DNA of 64,000 bases from Helicostylum pulchrum (GCA_025677825.1 JAIXMO010000013.1:434001-498000), one strand, 5' to 3'; numbered from the stretch's first letter, positions 48,188 to 60,765 are shown. Program-made: numbers and translations. The notes: generated by a model from the letters alone, not told the origin.

Positions 48188-48388
48188 TTAAATAGAGTTC
48201 AATGCACCGATTACAGAATTATACCATGAATTATCATGTATTTCAACCCATCCAAACATATCCTCAGCTCCTTTCATTTCTAACATAACTGCTTCTGGGC
48301 TCTCTACTATGGCTGATTGCGTTAAAGGTGCCTGTAGCTCGGAAGTGTCATCTTCTGATGCTATCTGCTTCATACTCTCATTTTGCAT
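48188..48388 (-). pseudogene. Orphan 66-codon frame, likely accessory gene fragment
   Basis: Begins MQNESMKQIASEDDTSELQA and ends DNSWYNSVIGALNSI. Acidic, with normal amino-acid variety unlike the A/T-run frames nearby, so it may be a real first exon or a relic. An R1 repeat lies 160-270 bases upstream, a spacing similar to that at 4.7-4.9 kb. Confidence 0.3.
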
Positions 48389-48551
48389 GATATGTCCGTG
48401 CAGAACAAGGATTTATTTTTCGATTTTTACATTCATTTGAGTTCGGGATTAATTCCAGTCAGAATCGGCAGCTTCTGCACTTAAAACGATAAAATGGTAA
48501 GGAAACTATGGGGAATTCTCGGTACACGTTCTACTTTGACGTTCGGGAAAA

Positions 48552-48658
48552 AAAACAGATGAAATAGAGCCCACGTTTACTCGTGTGATTACTCATTATG
48601 GCGTATTATACCGGTATTGGTTTCATATACTCGTACTTATTGGTTAATCATTTTTATA
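48552..48658. repeat. Dispersed repeat R1, copy at 48.6 kb
   Basis: CAGATGAAATAGAGCCCACG and TTACTCGTGTGATTACTCAT parallel 8646-8690. The tail ATACTCGTACTTATTGGTTA then ATCATTTTTATAT closely matches 8720-8763. Confidence 0.55.
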
Positions 48659-49381
48659 TATACGTGGTAGGTACTAGCTTTTTTTTATATGCGAATAAAG
48701 ACAAAGTTGAACGCATCGCACTTTTTTTTTTCCTGTGCGTGTAACTAAATAGAACGTGTACGGAGAATTCCCTGATTAGCGACATTTTGTTCATTACAGA
48801 CGACCTGATTTATTGGATCAACTGATATTAGCAACCATGAGATCAAACTTTTTACTGACTGATTTTCATATGTTTCCTCTAAATCCCCCAGTCCATGATA
48901 TAGTTTAGGTAATGTACCTTTTTTTATATAATAATAAACAAATATGTTGTATCTCATTTTTTTAGGTCGAGTCATGTACATGACAATGATATAAAGCCTC
49001 CGCACAATTTTTATGATATATGTATTCCCCACATATGTCTTTTTAAAGAATAAATATATGAGGTTTTGATGAGATCAATATTAAAGACTTTTTATTTTAT
49101 TTTATTTTTTATACTTGGACAATACATTATCAGGCTTCCTATGGCAAAGAAGGAAAAATATTTGGTCGGGGCGTTTCTTTTTGTGCATACCTAATTATAA
49201 ACAAATTGTTTTTTAGAGTTATTTTTTTATTGTTATTAAAGTGATGTATAAAATAAATGGTATAAAAAAAAAAAGAATATTAAGGGGAGATGAGGGGGAA
49301 ATTATTTAATTCTTTTGTTTAAGGTTCCTAAATAAAAAAAGTTAAAAAAAAGCTCATTGTATTATTGTTTTAAAATATAAC

Positions 49382-51845
49382 TTACATTGCATCAAATTCA
49401 GCCTTGAAGGCTCTAGTGAGTTCAGGACGCTTAATTTTTTGTGCTGCAGTCATTAAACCCTTTTTTGTAAAAAATGTGTTAGTATTCAAGGCACACAAAA
49501 ATAAAGATAATTTTAGTGTTACTTACAGAATCTGTAGTCCATTCTTCATGACACAAGTGAATATCAAACAAGAGCTCAGCTCCCTTTAACCCACCTTCTT
49601 TACCAGTATCCAAAAGAGCTTTGAGAACCGCGTTTTTAACGGTATCGTTCTTGCATAACAATTTAAAGTCAGTTTCTGTTACACCTTTCTGTGTGGCCAA
49701 TTTACGAATGGCAGGCTCACCAACCACAGCGAGGGCAATAGGTTTAGGGTACAAGGAATCAGCATAAACGCAAACGTTGGTGATAAGTACACAACTCTTA
49801 TAAATAGATTCCAATTTTTCAAGGGCGATATATTCACCGTTACTCAACTTTACTAAATTCTTCTTTCTATCAATGACACTTAATGTACCGTTCTCGTTCC
49901 ATTGTCCAATATCACCTGTTTGCAACCAGCTGTCTTCGGTAATGGTTTCTTTGGTAACATCGTCACGCTTCCAGTAGCCTTTGGTGATGGCAGGTCCACG
50001 AACCCAAATCTCTCCCTTGGGGATAACGTCCTTGGAAAAGTAGTTGGCGTCTGGTACATCAACAAGTTTAACTTCACAGCATGGAACTGGTGCACCGACA
50101 TGACCGTAACCAAATAATTCAGGTGTCATAATAGAACACATACTACAAAGAAATATTATGTGTGAGTAACAATATTGATCTAAATATTTTCGTGATTTTT
50201 TTTTAGACTTTACCCACAACCTGATAATTTTCCAAAAAAAAAAAAAAGTGATACAAAAAAAAAAAATGTCATGATTAATTCTCTGGTTCATATATTTTCA
50301 CACACACACACAGCACACTTTTTCTCAACTTACTCTCAGTCAAACCATAACCACCCAAGATGGGACAAACAGTAACGGATAAAAACTTTTGGGTTTCAAC
50401 TGAAACAGGAGCACCACCGGATAAAGCGAAACGAAGACGCCCACCTACTTGATCTTTAATCTTATTGAATACGACCTTATCAAGGAAACCAGTAGGTAAA
50501 TGGCGTTCTAATAACCAAGCCTTGGTAGCAAAGGCCTTGTGGAAAATCTTTTGTGCTTTAGGTGATGCTTCAGATAACTTTGCCAAGATTCCTTTACGAA
50601 TGGATTCCCATACTTGAGGTACACCGGTCATTAAAGTAGGTCTGAATTCTTTAATATCTCCTTTACAGTTACGAACTGATGCATCTGTTAATGTACGAAC
50701 AGAAGCGTAACCAAGTCTATTGATTCCATTTTTTTTAAAATTAATTAAAGAAAAGTGATTAAAAAAAAAAAACTTACGTTACACCCCAGAATACACAAAG
50801 ATTTTCGACAACAAACTCTAATACGTGAGCCAATGGAAGGTAAGCTATCATGGTATCGTTATTCGTTACATGATGTCCAAGAATTGTATTACATCCAGCA
50901 ACTATATACCGAAAAAAAAGTAAATAAATATAAATAAATATTTGCTAACATCCCCCCGTCGGGTTACTACTTACGTGCGGCGATAATGTTTTTATGTGAC
51001 AATATGACACCTTTTGGATTTCCAGTACTTCCAGAAGTATACATGATACAACAAATATCCTCTGGTTCAGGTTGTCTTGCTTCTTTGGGGTGCTCTCTAC
51101 CCAATTTTGCTACCTCGTCTAATGAAATGATTCTTTGCGAAACTTCAGTCTTTAATTGATCAAGCACTTCAGTTTTGACTTCTCCACTGTAGAAAATGTA
51201 TTTAAGACTGGGACACTTGGACGCAACTTTCTTGACGGTGCCTAAAAGGTCTCCGACGGTGTAGATGGCTTCGACTTCGGTTTCGTTCATGGAGTGAAGT
51301 AAACCTTCTTCTCCTAATGTATCATATGCAGTTACAATTGTCATGTTTTGAGTGAATGCACTATGAGCCGTTAAGAGCCAGTACATACTAAAAAAAAAAA
51401 AAGAAAGGTCAATATTTTAAATTTGATTTTTAAAAAAGGAGTTTTATAGTTACTTTGTAGGTGAGAAAATTTCAATCTTTGACTTTTCTTTAAGACCAAG
51501 ATGAGCGAAACCAGCGCCAACATCATGGGTTAAACGAGAAGCCTCCTTGTATGTTAAATAATGATAAGCAGACATTTGAAAGTATTTCCAGGTTTTCATT
51601 TCAGTGATTTCTTCACCATTGACAAACTTCTTGACCTCCTTTTCTTCATCAATCATCTTATCCAGCTTACGAAAGCCAAAGCCGCGACGGTCAGGGAACT
51701 TCTTTCCGCTGTAGGTCAGGACATCATAAAGGGTGTGCACGTTGGCGTGTGGCACACGAGCAAGACCTTCGGCGGCTAGTAGTGATCGACGGATACGACC
51801 ACCATTGGGTTGTTCAGGTCCAACTTCAACTGTGTATGATTTCAT
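49382..51845 (-). CDS. Long-chain fatty-acyl-CoA synthetase (Faa1/Faa4-like)
   Basis: Starts MKSYTVEVGPEQPNGGRIRR and ends RAFKAEFDAM. ATP/AMP-binding motif YTSGSTGNPKGV (about 51030), GGYGLTES (about 50330), GEIWVRGPAITKGYW, LQTGDIGQWNENGTLSVIDR and the acyl-CoA synthetase signature KNLVKLSNGEYIALEKLE are present in order. These match the yeast Faa1/Faa4 group, which activates long-chain fatty acids with ATP and CoA for lipid synthesis, import or breakdown. Length is near 690 aa, normal. Five or more short introns interrupt it (for example 51449-51390, 50970-50780, 50720-50710, 50310-50150 and 49530-49430). No transmembrane segment is obvious. No frame damage was seen. Confidence 0.93.
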
Positions 51846-53145
51846 AATTATATATTTGTTAAAAAGAAAAAGTGTTGTTAAAGAAAAAAAGAAGAATAAA
51901 TAAAAAAATACAATGGGAAAAAGCTATTTATTCCCTGACTTGTTTGTACTCCCCTGATCTACTTTTTTGACTGGTTTTTTCATATGATATTCTCTTTGTT
52001 ACTGAAACTCAGTTACAATAAAAAAAAAAAAAAAATGTTTTTTTTTTATATATTATGCCCGCAACAAAGAGTACTAAGTATCCATTTCAGGATATCATGT
52101 CCGTGCTTTTTTTTTAAAGAAATGTGAGGGAACTTTTATAGAAAGCAATTTTTTTTTTTGGTTTTTATGGTAACAACAATTTTTTATTTTTATTATTCAA
52201 TTGACTTTTGTATTGAAGAGGAGATAAATTTTTTTTGTTGTTAATTGAAAGTATATATATTTTTTTTTCTTAAACGCGACAATTGAAGTTTTTTTGTTTT
52301 TGTTTATGAAAGGAGGGATCTTCTATGGGTATACAGAAACTTTAAAAATCCAGAAATTTCTTTTTTTTCTTAATGAATCGTAATCGGGCTGACACGTATT
52401 TAAATGCAATTAAAATGGTAGGGCTATTGTGGAGAAAAGTGAATGTCAATGGTATATCACATGCTAGATACACATCTATTTTATATTATATCGATTATTA
52501 ATGAGCAACGCTTGAACACAAAGAAAAAAAAAAAAGATCAGCTTAGATTGAAAAAAAAAAAAGAGTTTTTTTCTTTCCACGTTGAAAAAAAAAACGTTTT
52601 TAACAAAAAATCCGCGAGAGTTTTTGCAAGGAAAACTTTCTATTAAAATTCGTTACATTTTTTAAAACACAGTGTGTACGTGTATATAAACCAAAGATAC
52701 ATAAAATAAACTTTTTTTTTAATCAAATTGTGTTCAAGGTTAAAAAAAAGCTGAACTGATGGAACTTTTTTTATTTCTCTTTTAGCAAGTTAAAAACATG
52801 TGTTTACGTTGAATGCCCGCATTTTATTTATAGTTAATATGTCAAAAAAAATAAAAAAAATAACCTTAATCATTGGCATATGGTACCTAACATTTACTCT
52901 GAGAGCGATGAGATAAATCTTTAAGCGAACACCAAATCAAATGTTGTGTGGATAGTTATCATAAGTGAGAAATTATCCTTTTAAGTTGTAGTTACGAAAG
53001 CTATCCCTTTCGTAACTGTACCGAGTATATAAAACAAGAAAGAGTTTAAAGGGGGGGGGGATCGCCCTTTACTTAACTAACCAATTGACAACTTAAATGT
53101 AGATATAGTTTATTAGATTCTCAAGATAAGATATAAATATTACTG

Positions 53146-53150
<5 letters not shown>

Positions 53151-53191
<41 letters not shown>
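53151..53191. repeat. GA microsatellite, about 20 units
   Basis: Uninterrupted GAGA dinucleotide run in a gene-poor spacer. Likely length-variable between strains. Confidence 0.95.
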
Positions 53192-53195
<4 letters not shown>

Positions 53196-53540
53196 AAATG
53201 ATATTTAAAAAAAAAGCTTTCTTAGGGTAAGTATCAGTGGCTATAATTATTAAAATTATCTGTCTCGAATATCCAAAAGTTATGAACGTGATGTACTTTT
53301 GATGGTGCTCCTAGTCTCTTTACAGGCAAGGTATAGATCTACAGTCTTTTTGACTGCGGCCAAATGAGAAAGAAGCATAGTCTCGTAAAATATATAATCC
53401 TCGGTTTACCAATCACAAAGTGTATACTCGAATATCGAATCCCATAATTTGTACAATAGGAAGCACCACATTCTTGATATCTTTGACAGGAATAAAGAGA
53501 ATAGTTCAAAGAAAATTGTTTATATGGCATTTTGTACCAA

Positions 53541-53675
53541 GTAGTAGCCTGATATCTATACTCTATCACAGTTGGGTGAACCACATTCGAATGTTTGTAA
53601 CTGGCACTCTTTTGCACGGTGGTTGTTTCAAGAAGAGCAGTATTATTTGGTGCGAGCACATAAAAGATTTATTTT
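53541..53675 (+). repeat. Dispersed repeat R2, copy 2
   Basis: Plus-strand partner of 18990-18870. One frame here is open and reads VNHIRMFVTGTLLHGGCFKK, and another reads GEPHSNVCNWHSFARWLF, so it may be a decayed exon of an accessory gene. Which frame was coding cannot be decided. Confidence 0.6.
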
Positions 53676-54960
53676 AGATTGGTAAAATAACTCATGCGAT
53701 CTATTTATTTGAAATTATTGCGTGGAACGACATTTTTGGTGTGTTAGAATAAGCTGTTGGAAACAAGTTGTAGACGAGGACGACGAGGATGATTATGAGG
53801 ATGTTATCCGCGGTTCTAAGGATATCAACGACATCCCCTCCCTCCTTTTTTTTAAATAAATTGTGAAACATAAGCAAATCGAAGTTTTCAAACAGCTTGA
53901 GGTCAGATAACAAAATTCACTTTTTTACAAATGCTTAAAAACGGTTGCTCAAACAAATAAAACCTGGCCTCATTATATTCTAAATGCACTTTTACAACAT
54001 TTCTATTATTATACATTCCATTTATTGGCAGTAGAGTCACGCTAGATAAAAAAAAGACGAGTGCCGTATGAACGAGGAGCTTTATCCCATGATCAAATAG
54101 TATCCTTTCATTTCTTCGAGTATATCCATTTTGTTCAAAATTTTAGGGATATATTGCCAGTGACACTCCCTTTTCGGGTAAGTTTATTTGAATCAGTGGG
54201 AACCCTTCTTTTTATCAATCTCGATTCTTTTGCATCGTATAATATCGTTTCATCTTTTTTTGTTAACAAAGCCTTTTTTTTTTTTTCTGTATAAGCCCTA
54301 TCGCATTTTTTTTTTTTTTTTGCAACATAAAAAAATAAATAAGCATAGACCCCCAAAATAAACATTCAAAGTTTCAACGCGTACGCAAAAAGTCCTTTAA
54401 CATACCCCTTATATATATTTTTTTTTAAAAAAAATGTATCAGGACATGTAATTGTTAATAAGGTTACAAAATCAGGCTTATTATTTTCCATTTTATTTTT
54501 GACACATTTACTATAAATAATTTTGGGCTTGAAAAAAAAAAAAAAGTTTTACAGAGAGAGAAAACAGAATGTCGATTTTTTTTTTGGGCAACTTGTTGTT
54601 AACAAGTTACACGAAAAGGGGCGGAGAAGTAAAGTTTTGCCTGGTCTCTTTTTTTTGTTACAAGGTTGTAAGGTAGACTTTACACTTGTCATAAACATGC
54701 TTGTTATCATCACAAAAAGAAAACATTCAAAGCAAAAAAAGAAAAAAGAAAAAGACTTTTGTATAATTTCTATAATAAATGAAATGAATTATAATTCAAG
54801 GAAAAAAAAAACGAAAAAAAAAAGATGATCGAATAGAAAGGTTTGATTCCCCTCTTCTCTTCCATCAAATTTATATAAATAGATTTTTTTTTCTTGGATC
54901 TTTTCTCTCTTTCTCTTTCTCTTTCTCTTTTCTATTAATATCTATTTATTTATCTAGGGA

Positions 54961-56965
54961 ATGAAATCAATCTATCTTTTACTTGTGTTACTTGTGTCGA
55001 TATGTGTTGTGTTTGCACAAGAATCGATTACAGTACCGGAAGCCACGGCAACTACTCCAGAAGCAACGGCTGCTCCTTCCGTTGCAGAAACACCCGTTGC
55101 CACACCACCCGTTGCTACCACTGAAACTCCCGCTGTTGTCCCAACAACCACTACTACTGCACCTGCTACAACTTCGGTTGCTGCTGCTGCTGGTGATTGT
55201 TTATCTGCTGATACCTTTTCTACTACTGATTTTTTCCCTAACAAACTTGGTGCTCTCGGTAAAAAGAAAAAAAAAAAAAAGATCCTAAAATAGTAAAAAA
55301 CCATTATTAACGGAACAAAATAGATGCTTCTGCTCAATTTAGCGTTACTTATTCAAATACTTACAAGTTGGTTCATAATCTTGCTCTTGACGAGTATTAT
55401 GTTCTTTATTGTACAAGGGCTCAGCCAGATGTTGGAAGTACGTTTCAATCAAAAACTTTTATTCAAATCCCTGTTAGATCATTTGCTGCTATTGATACCC
55501 GAGCACTTGGCTATCTGGATGTAAAGTATTATTTTAGGAAAATGTTTTTTTTTTGTATTTTGTGTTACTTACAATAAGCCCCCAAATTTTTTATTTTATT
55601 AGCTTCTTGGTCAAAGTAATAATATTGCCTACGTTGGTAATGTTTCCAATGTTACATCACCTTGTTCTAACAAGGCTCCTGTCTTGTTCGATGTAAATAA
55701 CGCTAATTTGGATCGTAACTTGTATGATGTTGCTATTTATCCCGGGTCTGCTAACAATGATCCTAAAGGTGTTGGATTAGGTGTTAATTATGCTGCCAGT
55801 CCTCTCGGAGTAAGTTGATACCAAAAATCATTACTGTTAAAAAAGAAAAACAAACTGACGCTTTTTTTTAAACCTTTTTTAGAATGCACAATGGGTAAAA
55901 TACTTTTCATTGTTCACAAATCAAGAAGTTCAAGCCGAGACTATTTACAATGATATTGCAACGGATTACAATACGTTTAAAAACAGTATCAATGAAGCGG
56001 GTCATATCTCGTACAGACGTAATGTTACATTTATGAATTACGATGTATCCTCCACCAGATTCAATATCTTGCAAGATCAATATTTTAAAAATTTAACGTC
56101 AGACGCCGGAGCCAATTTGATCACACCCAATGTATTACAACCTGCCGATCCTAGTGTAATGAAGGGACAATTACAAAATGCGTCCGTTGTGATTGATTTA
56201 ACAGCTGATACTGCTTTCCAGAACAGTTTTTCAAACTGGCAAAATTGGTTAGGGTACTCTGATAGTGATATTGCTAGTGCAACAGAAACAGCATTAACCA
56301 ATTATAAATCAAGCAAGAAATACGTCAATTCTTACGATGCACCACCTTTTGCTAGAAATAAACAATTATGGAGACTTGACTTGGTATCTAATCAAGGAGC
56401 ATTAGGTAAAGCCACTTGAAATAAATTAATAATAATGTATTAATCCCCCCCCCCCTTTCTTTCAAAAAAAGACTATTGGACTCGTGGCATGGCAAGACCC
56501 GATCTTGTTCTTCAAGATTTAATTCAAGCACAGTTCCCAGATTATTTCAAGTCACGTAACCGCGTCTTTTTAAGAGATTTTGATGATGGAGAGGCAACAC
56601 ATACAGCATCTTCTTCAGATGAGTATGGGTGTAATTTAAATAACTGGGCCAAGGCAGAAAGTGTCTCTTATACCAATTCCGCAGCAGATACACCAGATTT
56701 AAACGGAACCAAGAGCAAGTTATCGTTGGGTGTGATTATTGGTGTGAGTGTTGCTGGTGGTTTGATTGCATTGTCTTGTTTGGCTACGGCACTTGTTTTA
56801 ATTATTCGTAAATTCAAGCATAATGGAAGCTCCAAGTTTACGCGTTTGAATGATGAGACTCAGAATGACTTTAATAATGGGGCGTTGGATAGAGACCCCA
56901 TGATGATGGAAGAAACCAATGAAGCAAGTGGGGGGCGTCTTGGTGGTTCTGGAAGAGGCCTTTAA
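54961..56965 (+). CDS. Secreted/membrane-anchored periplasmic-binding-protein-like protein
   Basis: Signal peptide at the start (MKSIYLLLVLLVSICVVFAQ), then a Pro/Thr/Ala/Val-rich stalk, likely O-glycosylated. A large extracellular domain follows, with CLSADTFSTTDFFPNK, VPVRSFAAIDTRALGYLDLL and NNIAYVGNVSNVTSPC. It then has late blocks LVLQDLIQAQFPDYF and NRVFLRDFDDGE. A single transmembrane helix lies near the C-terminus (LSLGVIIGVSVAGGLIALSC), then a basic stop-transfer stretch IRKFKH and a cytosolic tail. The domain pattern recalls iron/cobalamin-type periplasmic binding proteins found on fungal surfaces, inferred from memory; ligand unknown. Introns near 55259-55323, 55518-55602, 55811-55883 and 56405-56472. 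All frames close. Confidence 0.75.
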
Positions 56966-57393
56966 AATTGTAATACTGAGTAACTGTAAATAGAATATAT
57001 AAAACACGCAGAAAATATAAAATAAAATAAAATAAATAAACCACTGCTAAATTACAACGTGATTTGTTTATTTCTTGTGTGTTTTTTTTTATTGTAAATA
57101 TACAACACACATGTGTGCTAAAGTGATACAGTAGTCGTAATAACTGCTTATATATCGATTTGAAAAAGCCGGGAAGAAAGAAAAAAAAACAATTTGTTAC
57201 GGCTATCATTGACTTGTGTCAATCTGAGATGCTATTCAAAGGGGATGAACAAAAAAGCATCAAAACTGGCTTCAAAAATCTGCCAATCAAAATCAGTTTT
57301 TTTAGGTGGTAAAAAGTGAAGCAATTGTTTGTATTTAAATCTCTTCTTTCTTCTTTTTTTAAATCCTTTTATTTTACTTTTTATATATAAAAT

Positions 57394-57641
57394 ATGCTTC
57401 CTTTTATTGTATGTCCTGCTACATGTGAATTATGTGGAGACTGGCTTCCAGAACACAAGGTAAAGGGAGGGTTTTTTTAGTTTTTAAAAAAGGAGAGAAA
57501 GATGTCAATATTTTAACTTTTAATGCTTTTTCCAAAAAGACTTCGTGCCCTCGCGATGGCGTTCACCCTTCTCAGTGGTCAATGACAATAGAAGACGATG
57601 ATGAGTTTGCTGGTCAACTGATATCATCTCAAGAATTATAA
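57394..57641 (+). CDS. Possible small Cys-containing protein, about 57 aa
   Basis: ATG at 57394 begins MLPFIVCPATCELCGDWLPE; an intron at about 57461-57540 joins to TSCPRDGVHPSQWSMTIED and ends FAGQLISSQEL. Cysteines in CPATCELC and SCP could bind zinc. A T-rich, TATA-like flank (TTTATATATAA near 57381) precedes it. Too short for family recognition, and it could be a fragment. Confidence 0.4.
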
Positions 57642-58690
57642 ACCGATTTTGTTTTATATAATTCCTTATACCTATTTTAAACAAAAATTTTCTGTCAATT
57701 AAACAAATTGATGTCATACAAATAAACAACATTCTTTACTACTTTTAAAAAAAGGCGGGCGTTTTTTGTAATGCTTTTTTTTAGGGCGGAAAATAAAACT
57801 CTCCAATGAACCTACTTAAAAAGCATTAAAAAGAGGTACATGTTTACGCGACTTTTTTCTTTCTTTCTTTTGTGTTATATCTTTTGCAAAAAAAGAGAAA
57901 AAAAAGTATTGTTATTTAACTGTGTGTACGTAAGATATATATAAAAAATAAAAAAAATATGCAAGCGCGGAGAAAAGTACGTTTTGAAAGTGTGTTTTGA
58001 ATTGCCCTGAAAAGCGCTACTTTGTGTATAAAAATCATGTGGTTCTAATATTTTTTTTTTTTTGAAACGTTCTTGTACCTAAATAAGTATAGATTCAATA
58101 TTAGTGGAACTTTAAGGGCCTTATACATCTCTCTTGCTATGCACATGTTTTATCGAGAAATTATACTTATTTGGACCAGGTATAGTAAAAATATTTTGGT
58201 TTTTTATTCCAAAGACTTGTTAGGTCGAAGATGACAGTTTTTTTTTCCTCTCCGATTTCAAAAGTTTATATACGAATATATTTTTTAGGGCTCGTATGTG
58301 TGTGTACACACACCTTTTAAAACAGAAGCTTGATCTTTTTGTTATTATTTTTTGTCTCAAGAGGTATAAATCTCAATACCCCCCTCTTTTTTTTTAAGTT
58401 CTGTCAAACCAGAGTTTTACGATACACACACATGCTGTCATTCTTTTTTTTTAAAAGTCCACCCCCTCCTCTTCCCATCAAAAGATGCAACAGTTTTCCA
58501 CAGAATAATTTTGTTTTAAATTGATTTTTATTTTTCTGTAACACAAAATACAGTGCTCAATTTGTGGGTTTATCATTGGCCAATTTGCGGTTTTTTTTTA
58601 TTCTCAATTTACGGGTTTGTCATATCTCAGGCATAGTGATGCGGCCAATTTCTGTCATATAAAAGACTAGCTGGCACCTTACAAACTGGC
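57642..58690. other. Intergenic, nothing recognised
   Basis: A/T-rich, with a short palindrome TGTGTGTACACACA near 58298-58311 and T-run-biased open frames only. Confidence 0.5.
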
Positions 58691-58700
58691 GGAATTAAGA

Positions 58701-59073
58701 GTGGCCCAAGCAAATTTGGGGAGGGTTGATCATGAAAAACCTAAAGAGTTCTATAAAAATAGGTTGCTATTTAGCATAAGAAATGTAAAATTGCAATTAA
58801 AGAGTATATTGTATTACCTTGCATGTCTCCATCCACATTTGTTTCGATTTTTCTTTATGATATCATTTGGACAGGAATCTCTTTCAATATAAGCGGATAA
58901 TTGGAGCTGTGCTGTTTACAGAGATGTATATTTATCAACTAAAGATCAACTTCTTGCCTAGATTTACGGGCATATCCTATAATAAGATATGCCCTCTTTC
59001 TTTAATTTTTCTAAATGTGCCCTTGATACTTGGGCAAAGTAAATATTATTTTATCAATGGTATCGGCTTATGA
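58701..59073 (+). pseudogene. Frameshifted relic of a Mucorales accessory gene
   Basis: The first frame (58701-58892) contains GRVDHEKPKEFYKNRLLFSI and RNVKLQLKSILYY. The second (58867-59073) contains RIIGAVLFTEMYIYQLKINF and ends at a TGA. They overlap with a frame change near 58880. The pattern RNRLLFxIRxVKxQLKxI...IxGAVLFxE resembles the N-terminal part of a large uncharacterised family I recall in Mucorales. It may belong to the same family as the 34.4-kb fragment. No full start or C-terminal half is present. Confidence 0.45.
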
Positions 59074-59089
59074 TAGAGTATAATCAATA

Positions 59090-60721
59090 TAGTAGGAATA
59101 AAGAGTTTAAATCCAGTATGTTCTTACCGATAAAGTCTGCTTTTAAAACATATGAACATCTTATTGATACTCTTTTGTTTATATCATTTTTTTTTTCTTT
59201 TTTACTTCGCTGTTCAAGAGACCTAACTTTTTGTCGTTGCGCCATTTATTGAAAGAGGAGAAGCTGGCGTCATCAGATAAATCCGAACATTCCCACACCT
59301 TCTTTCATTGACAAGAATAGTCTTTCATAGGTGATATTGTTATTTGGATCGTCAGTAACGTAGATCAAGTTTAAAAATTGTACTAGTTGCGGTACATTAT
59401 CTATGAAAATGGTAGCAATGAAAAATCAGTTATCACTGGAAGATTTTTTTTGTAGTTACACATACTTAATTTGTGTTTCTTTTGAACTTCTTGTTCCTTA
59501 TCAGCTTCATTTGAAATTTCCTTTTCATTTTGGTGGGGAAAAAAAAAAATTAATAAAACAGTTGAAATAAAATTAAAGGTGTGATAACGTTTATTTCTTA
59601 TTCTTAGGTGTAAAATCAATCCCGGTAAAAGGGATTGCGAACTCTCGTTTGTTATTTATACTATTTTCATAGGGGTCACACTATTGTGATTAATTATTAT
59701 ACTTGGATTGGATTTAATAACCTTTACAGGCTAAAATATCTTGATTACTAGATCCAACGGTATTTACTTATATTATGTTTTATAATCGACGTTTCATCGA
59801 TTATATTAATTATATTTATTTGATGTGTGATTTCTCCACACTTTGTAACAATAACCATTTTGAAAAGCTAGGATAAAAAAAAAGGCCAGGTGGCACTGTA
59901 CACCATTTTTTTTAAAAAAGGGTACTATAAAAAAATAATGCACACTTTTTTATTTGTTGCTCGTTTAACTTTTATTTTATCAACATAAAAAAGAAGAAAC
60001 ATGTGTGAATCAAGTTGGAACAACAAATAAGTACATAATAAAATGATTAACTACGGGTATTATGAAGCAAAATAGTGGCGGCTCTATTTAAAGGTGTTCG
60101 GTTTAAGAGGGTAGAATCCAACTACTAAATATGTAAAAGTGACTTCAACTAATTTTGAGACGTGTTTTTTTATTTATGAAGAGATTGTATGAACGCGCGT
60201 CTAGTGTACAATCAAATCGATGTTACTCATAAAACAAAGGAATAATAATCAAACTAAGAGAGAGAGGATTTTACAAAGTAATTAAAATATAAATACGATA
60301 AATTTAGACTTGAATGGAGTGTATTAGCAGTAAATCTTTAGAAAATTAACAGGTAAATGTAATTAAGTACAGATGGATGCTAAGTGATGAAAGATTGGAA
60401 AAGGATCCAGTTTAAACCCAATTAAGTCAACATAAAAACACTTTTTAGTCCTAATTATCATAGTTAGTAGTTTCGAAATGTATTGTTATAATTTTAATGT
60501 TTGAGTTCTTGCAGAAAACGATACACGGCATATTTTTTCGTACAATAACTTGGGTGAGTTCAAAAAGTACTCCAAGTGTTATAATCCATCATTACATTTC
60601 CATTATTCCCTTTAAAACGCGTGGTTTTACCCAATTAGTCAACTAATTACAATTACGTTTCAATATCCCGGTAAAACACTGATTAAATTTAGGGTTCTCC
60701 TTATTTAAATAGTTTTCTTCA

Positions 60722-60724
<3 letters not shown>
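59090..60724. other. Intergenic with inverted repeat
   Basis: No gene was recognised. A nine-base perfect inverted repeat TATAATCGA/TCGATTATA lies at 59781-59789 and 59797-59805. The T-rich frame at 59070-59252 overlaps the relic region and is not supported. Confidence 0.45.

Positions 60725-60757
<33 letters not shown>
60725..60757. repeat. Poly-A tract (33 A) just before the F-box gene
   Basis: A run of 33 A ends nine bases before the ATG at 60766. Poly(dA) in fungal promoters can exclude nucleosomes. Here it would lie in the 5' leader or be a mark of retro-insertion; see findings. Confidence 0.9.
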
Positions 60758-60758
<1 letters not shown>

Positions 60759-60765
60759 TTTCAAA

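Larger units (their letters stand above)
47157..49381. other. Accessory spacer with relic-like frames
   Basis: Gene-poor 2.2 kb. It contains two overlapping perfect hairpins at 47512-47546, a C13-14 run near 47726-47738, a minus-strand frame at 48188-48388 and repeat R1 at 48552-48658. A second minus-strand frame at 48745-49032 contains LGDLEETYENQSVKSLISW. None has a nameable product. The mix resembles the other decayed accessory segments. Confidence 0.4.
51846..54960. other. Gene-poor spacer, 3.1 kb
   Basis: Dominated by A and T tracts up to 53000. It contains an inverted repeat at 52990-53017, a G10 run near 53051, a GA microsatellite at 53151-53191 and repeat R2 at 53541-53670. Frames such as 54061-54294 and 54523-54828 are biased by homopolymers and judged chance. 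At the right end, a TATA-like TTATATAAATA at 54871-54881 and a CTTTCT-rich tract at 54902-54935 suit the promoter and leader of the gene at 54961. Confidence 0.45.

Noticed and set aside
53339..53659. Minus-strand 106-codon frame at 53.4 kb
   Set aside because: It overlaps repeat R2 antisense and has no recognisable protein content.
54523..54828. Lys-rich open frame before the binding-protein-like gene
   Set aside because: Composition follows A-runs (KKKKK blocks); no start context or homology.
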